A stretch of DNA of 39,336 bases from Bacillota bacterium. Lineage in GTDB: Bacteria; Bacillota; Clostridia; Oscillospirales; Oscillospiraceae. The stretch's first letter is position 1, and every line of letters begins with the position of its first letter. Below, in pieces: positions 28,280 to 36,854 of the stretch. The notes beneath the pieces were generated by a model that was not told the DNA's origin, made no database searches, and worked only from the letters and a program-made list of their open reading frames with translations. The stretch covers positions 1 through 39,336 of the forward strand of contig JAJQHS010000112.1 in assembly GCA_021199635.1 (NCBI GenBank). The letters are read 5' to 3'. The translations under genes were made by a program, and so were the position numbers.

Positions 28280-28675
28280 GTGATAGATATGACAATTACC
28301 GTAGGGATGACCGGCCGCGCGGAAACCCTGGCCGAGCGGGAGGACACTGCGGCGGAGGTCGGCTCCGGCTCGCTGCTGGTGTATGCCACCCCCTGCATGG
28401 CGGCACTGATGGAGGGTGCGGCCTGCGAGGCCATCGCCCCAGGACTGAGCGAGGGGGAAACCTCCGTCGGCATCGCGCTGGACCTGAAGCACAATTCCGC
28501 CACGCCTGTCGGGCTGGAGGTGCATGCCCAGGCCACGGTCACCGCTGTGGAGGGGAAAATAATCACCTTCTCCATAGAGGCATTCGACGAGGCGGGTTCC
28601 ATCGGCACCGCGACCCACAAGCGCGCCGTGGTCAACGCCCAGCGCTTCCTGGAAAAGGCCTACGCCAAGCTGTAG
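28280..28675 (+). CDS. Thioesterase family (hotdog) protein, fluoroacetyl-CoA thioesterase-like
   Basis: VYATPCMAALMEGAACEAIAPGLSEGETSVGIALDLKHNSATPVGLEVHAQATVT; start at Met 28280 or 28289. Confidence 0.9.
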   Translation: MIDMTITVGMTGRAETLAEREDTAAEVGSGSLLVYATPCMAALMEGAACEAIAPGLSEGETSVGIALDLKHNSATPVGLEVHAQATVTAVEGKIITFSIEAFDEAGSIGTATHKRAVVNAQRFLEKAYAKL

Positions 28676-28677
28676 AG

Positions 28678-28711
28678 CAAAAAAGAGCAGTACAGAAAAC
28701 GTGTACTGCTC
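28678..28711 (-). terminator. Intrinsic terminator downstream of recR
   Basis: Minus strand GAGCAGTACA cgttttc TGTACTGCTC TTTTTT. Confidence 0.85.
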
Positions 28712-28718
28712 TCTTACT

Positions 28719-29318
28719 TTATATCTCCTGCCGGCCCTCCAGGGCGCGGGATAGGGTGACCTCATCCGCGTATTCCAGCTGGCCGCCTACGGGCATACCA
28801 TAGGCCAGCCGGGTCACCTTGATCTCCATAGGACGCAGCAGTCGGGAGATGTACATCGCCGTGGCCTCCCCCTCTGTATCCGGGTTGGTAGCCATGATCA
28901 CCTCCCGCACGCCACCGGCGGCCACCCGCTGCAAAAGCTCCTTAATGCGGATGTCGTCCTGGGTAACGTGATTCAGGGGCGAGATCACGCCGTGCAGCAC
29001 ATGGTACACGCCGCGATACTCCCGGCTCCGCTCCATGGCGATCACGTCCCGGGGCTCAGCGACCACGCAAACGGTGCTTTTGTCCCGCAGATCATCGTCA
29101 CAGATGGGGCAGATGTCCCGATCCGTCAGGTTCTGGCACACGGGGCAGGTTTTCACGGCTTTTTTCGCCGCGACAATGGCATCGGCAAAGGCCTGAGCCT
29201 CCTCCATTGGCAGGCTCAGCACATGAAACGCCAGGCGCTGTGCGGTTTTGCCGCCAATGCCGGGGAGCCTGGCAAATTGGTCGGCAAGCTCCTGGAGCGC
29301 CGCAGGAAAATACTGCAT
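28719..29318 (-). CDS. recR: Recombination mediator RecR
   Basis: LADQFARLPGIGGKTAQRLAFHVL, CPVCQNLTDRDICPIC. Confidence 0.97.
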   Translation of the reverse strand: MQYFPAALQELADQFARLPGIGGKTAQRLAFHVLSLPMEEAQAFADAIVAAKKAVKTCPVCQNLTDRDICPICDDDLRDKSTVCVVAEPRDVIAMERSREYRGVYHVLHGVISPLNHVTQDDIRIKELLQRVAAGGVREVIMATNPDTEGEATAMYISRLLRPMEIKVTRLAYGMPVGGQLEYADEVTLSRALEGRQEI

Positions 29319-29328
29319 GGCGCTTCCC

Positions 29329-29673
29329 TCAGAACATTCCGCCCAGATTCATGCCGCCGGTGAGCCGGGACATATTATTGGCGGCTTCCGTGTCTGCCGT
29401 GCGCATTGCCTCGTTGACCGCGGCGATCACCATATCCTGGAGCATTTCCACATCCTCCGGGTCTACCGCTTCCGGCTGGATCTGCAAACTTACCACCTCA
29501 TGCTTGCCATTGACTGTAGCAGTAACCATCCCGCCGCCGGAGGTGGCAGAGTAGGTCTTCGTTTCCTGCTCCTCCTGCATCCGCAGAAGCTCCTGCTGCA
29601 TTTTTTGCGCCTGCTTCATCATCGCGGCCTGGTTCATTCCTCCGGGCATCCCCCGGAAATTATTCTTTGCCAT
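29329..29673 (-). CDS. YbaB/EbfC family nucleoid-associated protein
   Basis: MNQAAMMKQAQKMQQELLRMQEEQETKTYSATSGGGMVTATVNGKHEVVSLQI. Confidence 0.96.
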   Translation of the reverse strand: MAKNNFRGMPGGMNQAAMMKQAQKMQQELLRMQEEQETKTYSATSGGGMVTATVNGKHEVVSLQIQPEAVDPEDVEMLQDMVIAAVNEAMRTADTEAANNMSRLTGGMNLGGMF

Positions 29674-29688
29674 GATCGAACTCCTGTC

Positions 29689-31296
29689 TTAAGATTCTTT
29701 AATGTGGATAATATCCTGATGGGCACGGCCAAAATCCATCAGCCGCTCCATTTTTTCACTGGTTTGTGGTCTGGCGCTCCTGTCCTCCGCGGTGGCGGAC
29801 ACAGGCCGTCCGAGGATGGCTGTGGCTTTCCGCCCTACCAGGGAAAGGATTTCCGGCGTAGACACCATTTCCAGCGTAAACGCATTAGCGCACTCCAGGA
29901 TCACCTGGCTGCCGCGAACGATCCCCTGCACCGGTGCGTTGACCGCCGGGGTGAAAAAGCCGGAAATCGGCGGCTTCAGCTCCTGGCGGACGGCGTTCAC
30001 CAGCTCCGGCCAGAATCCCAGCGGTGTCTCCTCCTCAGTGGGCTGTTCCGCTTCTGTGGGCTCCTGCGCCGGCTCCGGAGGAATCTCCTGGACGGCCTGG
30101 CGCTCCTTCGGGGGCTGGGTTGAAGCCGGCGCGAGAGGGATGCCGCTTCTCATCTGCTCCTCCAGGCGAGTCAGCCGTGCGTTCAGGCTGACAGCATCCA
30201 ACTGCAGCTCCGGGCGGCACAGGCGGATCAAGCAAAGCTCCGCGTCCATCCGGCGGCTTGCGCTGCGGGTAAAGCCTGCCATGGTCGTTTCCAGCTGCTC
30301 CATCATCCGGATCAGCTCTCCGCCGGAGAATTTCCCGGCCAGGGTTTCCGCTTCCGCGTCCGATGCCACACCGGAGAGCATGGCGATCCCCGCATCCGGG
30401 GCGTTTTTCAGGATCAGCAGGTCCCGGGTCAGGCATGCCAGCTCATCCAGCAGTGCACCCAAGTCCTTCCCATCGGCGTAAAGCCGGTTAAACAGCGCCA
30501 GCGCGCCGCCGGTATCATGGTTGGCGATATACCCCATCATCTCGGCGCATTTCCGTTCCCCGGCAATGCCCAGGCAGGCGTAAACCCGCTCCGCTGTAAG
30601 CTCCCCCGTGGTGGCGGAGGCGCACTGATCCAGCAGGCTCAGGCCATCCCGCATTCCGCCATCAGCCATCCGCGCCAGGACCCGCGCCGCACCATCGTCC
30701 AGGTCAATATTCTCCTGATAGGCCACATACTGCAGCCGGGCGGCAATGTCCTCCTGGCTGATTCTGCGGAAGGCGAACCTCTGGCAGCGGGATAGGATCG
30801 TGGCCGGGACCTTATGCAGCTCCGTGGTGGCCAGGATAAACAGCAGATGCTCCGGCGGCTCCTCAATGATCTTCAGCAGCGCGTTGAACGCGGGGACGGA
30901 AAGCATATGCACCTCGTCGATGATATACACCCGCATTTTCACCTGGGACGGCGTGTAGACCGCATCGTCCCGCAGGTCGCGCACATTGTCCACGCCGTTG
31001 TTGGACGCAGCGTCGATTTCCAGAACGTCCATGCATGCGCCGGAGTCAATGGCGCGGCAGGCAGCGCACCGGTTGCAAGGATTGCCGTCCTGCGGCTCCA
31101 GACAATTCACCGCCTTGGCTAGGATTTTGGCGCAGGTGGTCTTTCCCGTCCCCCGGGAGCCGGTGAACAGGTATGCATGGCTCATTTTCCCCGTGACCAG
31201 CTGGGTTTTCAGGGTTTGCGTCACCGCCATCTGGCCGGACACATCGTCAAAGGTCTGGGGGCGGTATTTTCGGTATAGTGCCTGATAGGCGGACAT
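29689..31296 (-). CDS. dnaX: DNA polymerase III subunit gamma/tau
   Basis: MSAYQALYRKYRPQTFDDVSGQMAVTQTLKTQL, FTGSRGTGKTTCAKILAKAVNC; start placed at Met 31296. Confidence 0.96.
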   Translation of the reverse strand: MSAYQALYRKYRPQTFDDVSGQMAVTQTLKTQLVTGKMSHAYLFTGSRGTGKTTCAKILAKAVNCLEPQDGNPCNRCAACRAIDSGACMDVLEIDAASNNGVDNVRDLRDDAVYTPSQVKMRVYIIDEVHMLSVPAFNALLKIIEEPPEHLLFILATTELHKVPATILSRCQRFAFRRISQEDIAARLQYVAYQENIDLDDGAARVLARMADGGMRDGLSLLDQCASATTGELTAERVYACLGIAGERKCAEMMGYIANHDTGGALALFNRLYADGKDLGALLDELACLTRDLLILKNAPDAGIAMLSGVASDAEAETLAGKFSGGELIRMMEQLETTMAGFTRSASRRMDAELCLIRLCRPELQLDAVSLNARLTRLEEQMRSGIPLAPASTQPPKERQAVQEIPPEPAQEPTEAEQPTEEETPLGFWPELVNAVRQELKPPISGFFTPAVNAPVQGIVRGSQVILECANAFTLEMVSTPEILSLVGRKATAILGRPVSATAEDRSARPQTSEKMERLMDFGRAHQDIIHIKES

Positions 31297-31326
31297 AGTG
31301 CCCCCTCCTTTCCGGGATATGGAAAA

Positions 31327-31626
31327 CCGGCTCATAACAAGATCGCACACCCACATTTGAACCTGCTGAATACCCGGCAGCCCCGCAGCCAGCTCAGGAC
31401 CAGCAACCTCGCGGCACACACGCAGATCCGCTTAATGCTGCTTGGTTCCCCACCTGACATGGTTCACGGGAGCGCGTTGCGCAAGACCAATCCCTCAACG
31501 CCGCTTACAGGGTTCAGACAATACTCAGACAAGCCCGGGTGTGGGAATTCATCCCTGCTGTAGCGGATTGCAGGCCACAGGGCACCGCTAACTCCCCGAC
31601 TAGTGCGACCTTGTTATAAGCCGGTC
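31327..31626 (-). ncRNA. ffs: Signal recognition particle RNA, large (Alu-domain) type
   Basis: Minus strand has TGTCAGGTGGGGAACCAAGCAGCATTAAGC (helix 8/apical motif), terminal helix ATAACAAGGTCGCAC (5') with GTGCGATCTTGTTAT (3'), located upstream of dnaX-ybaB-recR as in Bacillus. Confidence 0.92.
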
Positions 31627-31654
31627 CGCCATAACAAGGCTATTTGATTGATGC

Positions 31655-31876
31655 TCAGTTCACCTTGGCGTCGATAAACGCAGCCAGTTCGCCGAAGGTG
31701 GCAATGTTCTCCCCTTCGATATCCAGTTCTACGCCCAGCTCAGTTTCCAGATCCATAATCATTTCCACCACATCCAGGGAATCGATTCCCAGGCTCTCGA
31801 AAGAGCTTTCCGGCGTGATGTCCTCAGGGTCCAGCTCCAGCTGTTTGGCAGCGTAAGCAACCAGCTTTTCGTACAT
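31655..31876 (-). CDS. acpP: Acyl carrier protein
   Basis: FESLGIDSLDVVEMIMDLETELGVELD with DSL phosphopantetheine site; start at MYEKLV. Confidence 0.96.
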   Translation of the reverse strand: MYEKLVAYAAKQLELDPEDITPESSFESLGIDSLDVVEMIMDLETELGVELDIEGENIATFGELAAFIDAKVN

Positions 31877-31921
31877 AATGTATCCCTCCAATAATAGTCT
31901 AAAAGGCATTACTGTCCACTC

Positions 31922-31950
31922 ATTTTAGTACAGCTTTGCCGGTTTGTCAA
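31922..31950 (-). promoter_or_regulatory. acpP promoter
   Basis: Minus strand TTGACA - 17 nt - TAAAAT. Confidence 0.78.
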
Positions 31951-31981
31951 TGGTTCTTTTTCGCTCCACCCGGGAAAGCGT

Positions 31982-33109
31982 TTACTTCTGCACCCAGTTG
32001 CCGGTGGCTAAGCAGTTCAGATACGCCTCGATAAACGGGTCCAGTGCCCCGTCCATCACTGCGCCCACATTGGAGGTTTCGCACCCGGTGCGGGTATCCT
32101 TCACCAGTGTATAGGGCATAAAGACGTAGTTGCGGATCTGGCTTCCCCATTCGATCTTCTGCTGGACGCCCTTGATGTCCGAAATCTTCTCCAGATGCTC
32201 CCGCTCCTTGATCTCCACCAGCTTGCTGCGAAGCATCCGCAGGCAGGTTTCCTTGTTCTGGAACTGGCTGCGCTCCGTCTGGCAGGATACGACAATGCCG
32301 GTAGCCTTATGGATCAGGCGGACGGCGGAGGACGTCTTATTGATGTGCTGGCCGCCGGCGCCGGAGGAGCGGTAAACCTGCATCTCGTAATCCTCCGGGC
32401 GGATCTCCACATCCTGGCTGTCGTCCTCAATGTCGGGCACGACCTCAATGGCGGCAAATGAGGTTTGGCGCCGGGCGTTGGCATCAAAGGGCGAAACCCG
32501 CACCAGCCGGTGGACGCCATTTTCCCCTTTCAGGAAGCCATATGCGTTCTCCCCCTCGATGAGGATGTCCGCACTTTTCAGTCCGGCCTCATCCCCTTCC
32601 AGGTAGTCCAGGATTTTGTAGGTAAAGCCGTGGCGCTCCGCCCAGCGGGTGTACATCCGGTAAAGCATCTGGCACCAGTCCTGCGCCTCTGTGCCGCCAG
32701 CGCCGGAGTGGAAGCTCATCAGGGCGTTATTCTTGTCATAGTGGCCAGTGAGCAGCGTTTCCAGGCGGCAGGATTCCATTTTCTCCGTCAGATTTTCGAA
32801 GCTCTCCTTCAGTTCCGGGAGCATAGAGTCATCGTCCTCCTCTGCGGCCATCTCGCAGATGGTGATCATATCGTCCCAGGAGGCGGTCATTTTCTCATAT
32901 TGGGCAATTTTACTCTCAGTCTGCCGGGTTTTTACCACGATTTTCTGACTTTTTTCCGGATCATCCCAGAAACCGGGCGCCTCCTGCATAGCGTGGAGCC
33001 GCTCCAGCTCATTTTTAAGCCCCTCCAGGTTCAGGGAATCCGCCAGGCCATCCAGCGCAGGCTTGATATCGATTAATTTCTGCTTGTATGTGTCAAATTC
33101 AATGTTCAT
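31982..33109 (-). CDS. prfB: Peptide chain release factor 2, in-frame (no programmed frameshift)
   Basis: GAGGTEAQDW, RVSPFDANARRQTSFAAIEV (SPF motif), SSGAGGQHINKTSSAVRLIH (GGQ). Confidence 0.96.
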   Translation of the reverse strand: MNIEFDTYKQKLIDIKPALDGLADSLNLEGLKNELERLHAMQEAPGFWDDPEKSQKIVVKTRQTESKIAQYEKMTASWDDMITICEMAAEEDDDSMLPELKESFENLTEKMESCRLETLLTGHYDKNNALMSFHSGAGGTEAQDWCQMLYRMYTRWAERHGFTYKILDYLEGDEAGLKSADILIEGENAYGFLKGENGVHRLVRVSPFDANARRQTSFAAIEVVPDIEDDSQDVEIRPEDYEMQVYRSSGAGGQHINKTSSAVRLIHKATGIVVSCQTERSQFQNKETCLRMLRSKLVEIKEREHLEKISDIKGVQQKIEWGSQIRNYVFMPYTLVKDTRTGCETSNVGAVMDGALDPFIEAYLNCLATGNWVQK

Positions 33110-33152
33110 AGCATCCAGCCCTCATTTCCTTCCAATTCGCATTTCCGGATGT

Positions 33153-33181
33153 ATTATATCCGAAAACAGCGTCCGTGTAAA
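33153..33181 (-). promoter_or_regulatory. prfB promoter
   Basis: Minus strand TTTACA - 17 nt - TATAAT. Confidence 0.72.
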
Positions 33182-33222
33182 GTGGAAAACCGGGATTTTT
33201 CCAAAATCCGCGGAAGTGAATG

Positions 33223-33251
33223 TTGACAGTTCCCGATTTTTCCGTTACAAT
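33223..33251 (+). promoter_or_regulatory. tRNA-Arg promoter
   Basis: TTGACA (33223-33228) - 17 nt - TACAAT (33246-33251). Confidence 0.82.
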
Positions 33252-33356
33252 GATGTGGCTTGATGCGTCCTGCGGAGCCGCCCCCGCAGGCATCTTTGCA
33301 AATCCAATGCGTGCCCTTTTCACAAGGCGGAAGGCTCCGCGTCCCATTTCATACAC

Positions 33357-33433
33357 GCCCCAATAGCTCAGCAGGATAGAGCGTCCGCCTCCTAAGCGGA
33401 AGGTCGTTGGTTCGAATCCAATTTGGGGTGCCA
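33357..33433 (+). tRNA. tRNA-Arg(CCU)
   Basis: GCCCCAA/TTGGGGT acceptor stem, TCCGC CTCCTAA GCGGA anticodon arm, GGTTCGAATCC T-loop, encoded CCA. Confidence 0.96.
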
Positions 33434-33440
33434 GAATTCA

Positions 33441-33482
33441 AGCCGAAAACCCTGATTTTCAAGGGTTTTCGGCTCTTTCTGT
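33441..33482 (+). terminator. Terminator of tRNA-Arg
   Basis: AGCCGAAAACCCT gattttca AGGGTTTTCGGCT followed by CTTTCTGTT. Confidence 0.8.
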
Positions 33483-33597
33483 TGCAGGCATTGCATCCGG
33501 AGGAAACACTTCCCGCCGTCTTTGATCAGTAGCCACCCCAGAAAATGGCGAAGGAGTCTTGCCTCAAAGGAGATCTGTCTGCCTGTCTAGAGAACGT

Positions 33598-34461
33598 TTA
33601 CTTCCTTTCAGTTGACTTTGTCCGATTATTGACACAGGTGTCCACCATATCTCGGATGAATTGGTCGTAGTTGGTGTTGAGCAGTGCTGTGAACAGTGCA
33701 TCAATGACATTCAGTGTGGAGATCCGGCTGGACATTCCGCCCAACCGGTCCCAGCTTTCACTGGCATCCACGCAGAGCGTATACTTGCAAATGCGGGCAA
33801 CTGAGTTGTCGGTGGAGGCAGTCAATGCAACGGTATCTACCCGATGGCGGCGCAGCTCCTGGGCAACCTCAATAATGTCATCGGTTTCACCAGTGTAGGA
33901 AATGAGGAAGGCCAGCACGCCATTCTCGGTGTTCTTTGCCTGAATCAGCATAGAAACGCGATCGCTAAAGGCTGTAGATGGGATTTTCAGCCGCATACAT
34001 TTAAATTGTGCATCCTTTGCTACCACATTCGACGGACCGACACCGTAAAAATCGATCCGTTTGGCTGCGGCCATCAGGCTCACCACCGTTTCGAGGGTTG
34101 CACCGTCGACAATATGGCTGGTGTCCAGTATTGAGGCTGCATTTTGCTGGGATACCTTCTCCAGTACCTCCCCGACCGAGTCATATCGGCTTACGGGTGC
34201 CCGATTGCCGCGGAGAATATCCTGGTGCTTGTACTGGTTCTGCGCCGCGGAAAGCATCATGCGAAAGCTGGTGTAGCTGTCTATCCCCAGCTTTCTGCAT
34301 AGCCGCTTCACAGTCGTCGTGGAAGTAAAGGTCTTCTCGCTTAATTCCACGATTCCCATGCTGCATACGTCTTTATAATGTTCCAGAATATAATCTGCCA
34401 CGTGGCGCTCTGAAGGCGACAAGTCCTTAATTTCCGCCATCTTAATCAGAATATTCCCCAT
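33598..34461 (-). CDS. MurR/RpiR family transcriptional regulator with SIS domain
   Basis: LSPSERHVADYILEHYKDVCSMGIVELSEKTFTSTTTVKRLCRKLGIDSYTSFRMML; SIS-like IDFYGVGPSNVVAKDAQFK. Confidence 0.95.
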   Translation of the reverse strand: MGNILIKMAEIKDLSPSERHVADYILEHYKDVCSMGIVELSEKTFTSTTTVKRLCRKLGIDSYTSFRMMLSAAQNQYKHQDILRGNRAPVSRYDSVGEVLEKVSQQNAASILDTSHIVDGATLETVVSLMAAAKRIDFYGVGPSNVVAKDAQFKCMRLKIPSTAFSDRVSMLIQAKNTENGVLAFLISYTGETDDIIEVAQELRRHRVDTVALTASTDNSVARICKYTLCVDASESWDRLGGMSSRISTLNVIDALFTALLNTNYDQFIRDMVDTCVNNRTKSTERK

Positions 34462-34476
34462 TTCAGCCTCCAGAAA

Positions 34477-34740
34477 TCACAGCTTCTCAGCTTCAAAAAC
34501 ACCTCGTATTGTATCGGCGATCTCCTTTTCATTCTCACCGTCCACGGTGACAGTAATCATCTCGTTCTGCTTCACCTGAAGCGCCATGACCGCAAACATC
34601 CGCTTCGCATCGGCCGTTTTGCCGCCGTGAGCGATTGTAATGACTGTATCTTTATAGGGCTTAACTGCCTTGACCAGCAGTCCAACAGGTCTGGCATGCA
34701 GTCCCATCTCATCGTGAATCCGGTAGTCAAACGATACCAT
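34477..34740 (-). CDS. HPr family phosphocarrier protein (His15 present, Ser46 position changed)
   Basis: DEMGLHARPVGLLVKAVKPY; GKTADAKRMFAVMALQV. Confidence 0.93.
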   Translation of the reverse strand: MVSFDYRIHDEMGLHARPVGLLVKAVKPYKDTVITIAHGGKTADAKRMFAVMALQVKQNEMITVTVDGENEKEIADTIRGVFEAEKL

Positions 34741-34752
34741 CCTTGCTCCTCC

Positions 34753-35484
34753 TTACTCGCGCTCCAAGACTGTGTGGTCCTCCAATGCTGCTTTAATCAT
34801 ATCCGAATAGTAGGAATTTTGCAAGTTCTTTCTTGCGCGCTTCAGATAAATCTGTACCATGTGGCTGTCCCCGGAAAAGTGATAAAGCTTGGCCAGCCTG
34901 TATTGGAGGATGCCACGTTCCACAGGGTCTGCGGTGGCTGCTGCCTGCGTTTTCATTAGGGGGATCAGGCTTGTGTCACGGTCCACATACACGCCAATGA
35001 TCTGGTTTGCATCCTCAATCATTTTCTGGTACTTCCCGCCCCTGCGATTGGCTTTGGTTTTGCAGAGAAAATCTACCAACTGATCGCGGCTGATTCGGGC
35101 CTGCTGGCCGTTTCCGGCAGAGGCAAAGTAAGACAGTCGGCTCTGATAAAACGCCAGCCGATCCCGGGGCTGGAGTTTCTGCTTGTCCAGCTGGGCGATC
35201 AGGGCACAAATGTCCGCATCGTTTCCCAGCTTCATCTGGCCTTCCAGCCGGTAAAGGAGCAAGACGGAATTCCGGAACACAAGGCGGAGCAGACGGTTAT
35301 GCTCCAGGCGCTCCAAGTAGAGCGGCGTATCCACGTGATACAGCATCCTAAGCGTCTTTTCCGCGTAAGCGCGAGCGGTGCCTAGCAGCCACAGGCTTAG
35401 GAACACCAGCAACATCATCCCAGCCGTCAGGAATATTACCCACCAGCGCACATGCTGCGATACAATAAGGAAGAAGCTGTCCAT
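34753..35484 (-). CDS. Uncharacterised N-terminally membrane-anchored helical (possibly TPR-like) protein in PTS operon
   Basis: VRWWVIFLTAGMMLLVFLSLWLLGTARAYAEKTLRMLYHVD... followed by long helical, charged region. Confidence 0.82.
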   Translation of the reverse strand: MDSFFLIVSQHVRWWVIFLTAGMMLLVFLSLWLLGTARAYAEKTLRMLYHVDTPLYLERLEHNRLLRLVFRNSVLLLYRLEGQMKLGNDADICALIAQLDKQKLQPRDRLAFYQSRLSYFASAGNGQQARISRDQLVDFLCKTKANRRGGKYQKMIEDANQIIGVYVDRDTSLIPLMKTQAAATADPVERGILQYRLAKLYHFSGDSHMVQIYLKRARKNLQNSYYSDMIKAALEDHTVLERE

Positions 35485-35489
35485 GTCGC

Positions 35490-35879
35490 TTATTCCTTTG
35501 GGGGATAGATCAGAATGGACTGCAACGTCACATCCCGGGCCAGCTCCGCCAACTCATAAGCAGACATCTCTAGATGGAATGAAATCTCCGAGTATGCGGC
35601 GGTATTGATACCGGCCACTACCGCCCAATCAGGATGCGCCGAGCAGATCACAGCTGCCGTACGAAACGGGGAACCTCCGGCGAGGTCACAGGCGAATAGG
35701 ACCTGGGCATCCGCAATTTGTGCCAGCACCAGATTCAGTCGGTTCTGGAGAATCTCCAGAGAGTCCCCTTCATCAAAATCCACGAAGTAAAAACCTTCCA
35801 CATCCCCTACCAGCATACCCAGGTTCCGCTGCATGGCGGAAGCATAGCCGCCATGACCTGTGACGATAACTTTGGACAT
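35490..35879 (-). CDS. PTS mannose-family EIIA component
   Basis: MSKVIVTGHGGYASAMQRNLGMLVGD..., LFACDLAGGSPFRTAA. Confidence 0.93.
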   Translation of the reverse strand: MSKVIVTGHGGYASAMQRNLGMLVGDVEGFYFVDFDEGDSLEILQNRLNLVLAQIADAQVLFACDLAGGSPFRTAAVICSAHPDWAVVAGINTAAYSEISFHLEMSAYELAELARDVTLQSILIYPPKE

Positions 35880-35992
35880 TTTGTTTCCCTCCTTTTAATC
35901 CGTTGAAACATGGATAAGAATCGCAGAGGACACCGCTCAAATGTCATTTGGCTGAGGAAGCGTACCACTGGCAATAATCCAATAGACAATAG

Positions 35993-36032
35993 AGGCTCAG
36001 GGGAAAGCCCATTGTGCTTTCCCCCAAAGCCT
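35993..36032 (-). other. Intra-operon hairpin without U-tract
   Basis: AGGCT ca GGGGAAAGC ccattgt GCTTTCCCC caa AGCCT between SIS and EIIA genes. Confidence 0.6.
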
Positions 36033-36039
36033 GTGGACG

Positions 36040-36801
36040 TTACATGTTGCTGTTATCAAAGACAATTCTGCGGTAGTCAGCGTAAACCTCGTGCATGTAT
36101 TCTTTCGGTACCTGTGTTACATTCGGGGAGACGAAAATATGCATTTGGTGGCCCAACCTCTCCAGCCGCAAGGCTGTCTCCGAAGCGATAGACTGTGCAA
36201 TGGTGATTGCAGCAACGGTGGACGAAGCTCCGACCTTCTGATGGTAGCCGGGAACAGCAACCAGTGCATCCTCCAGCGGGCAGCAGTTGTCAATGAGAAT
36301 GTCCGCGTAATCGCCCAACTTTCTGCCGGAGGAATGCGTAGCCATTGCCTTCCTATAATTTTCGCCGCTGGTGATGGCTATGACCTTCAACCCCCGTTCC
36401 TTGGAATACATGGCCGCCTCGATCGGTGCTGCATTCAATCCGCCATGGGAAAAGACAATCATGACCTCGCCTTCCTGGAAGTGATAGCTTTGCAGAAAGT
36501 TGGCGATATAACCCTCCTGACGCTCGATCCACAACAGCTCACGGGCACCGCCAGGACCAATTACATTGCTCCACATCAGGCGCGGATCCATGCATGGATG
36601 CCATCCCACCAATCCACCGTAGCGGGGAAAAACATCCTGAACCGGAAGTACACTGTGTCCGCTGCCAAATAGATGCACCAATTTGCCGGAGTGGATCGCG
36701 GCCGCGCATAGATCGGCGGCAGCCTGGATATTGTTAGATTGTTCCTGGTCGATTGTTGTGATGACCTCTGAAATTTGATTCAGGTAATCCAGTTGAGCCA
36801 T
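36040..36801 (-). CDS. SIS domain sugar isomerase-like protein (UPF0309-type)
   Basis: AAIHSGKLVHLFGSGHSVLPVQDVFPRYGG, VMIVFSHGGLNAAPIEAAMYSKERGLKVIAITS. Confidence 0.9.
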   Translation of the reverse strand: MAQLDYLNQISEVITTIDQEQSNNIQAAADLCAAAIHSGKLVHLFGSGHSVLPVQDVFPRYGGLVGWHPCMDPRLMWSNVIGPGGARELLWIERQEGYIANFLQSYHFQEGEVMIVFSHGGLNAAPIEAAMYSKERGLKVIAITSGENYRKAMATHSSGRKLGDYADILIDNCCPLEDALVAVPGYHQKVGASSTVAAITIAQSIASETALRLERLGHQMHIFVSPNVTQVPKEYMHEVYADYRRIVFDNSNM

Positions 36802-36854
36802 TGTTTATAATCCTCCTTATGAATTGCGAAATACGATCTATCCAATGCGTCTGC

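Noticed and set aside
31357-31563. 68-aa ORF
   Set aside because: Lies inside the SRP RNA
33483-33597. Possible remnant of a mobile element between tRNA and RpiR gene
   Set aside because: No recognisable transposase/integrase fragment or flanking repeat in any frame
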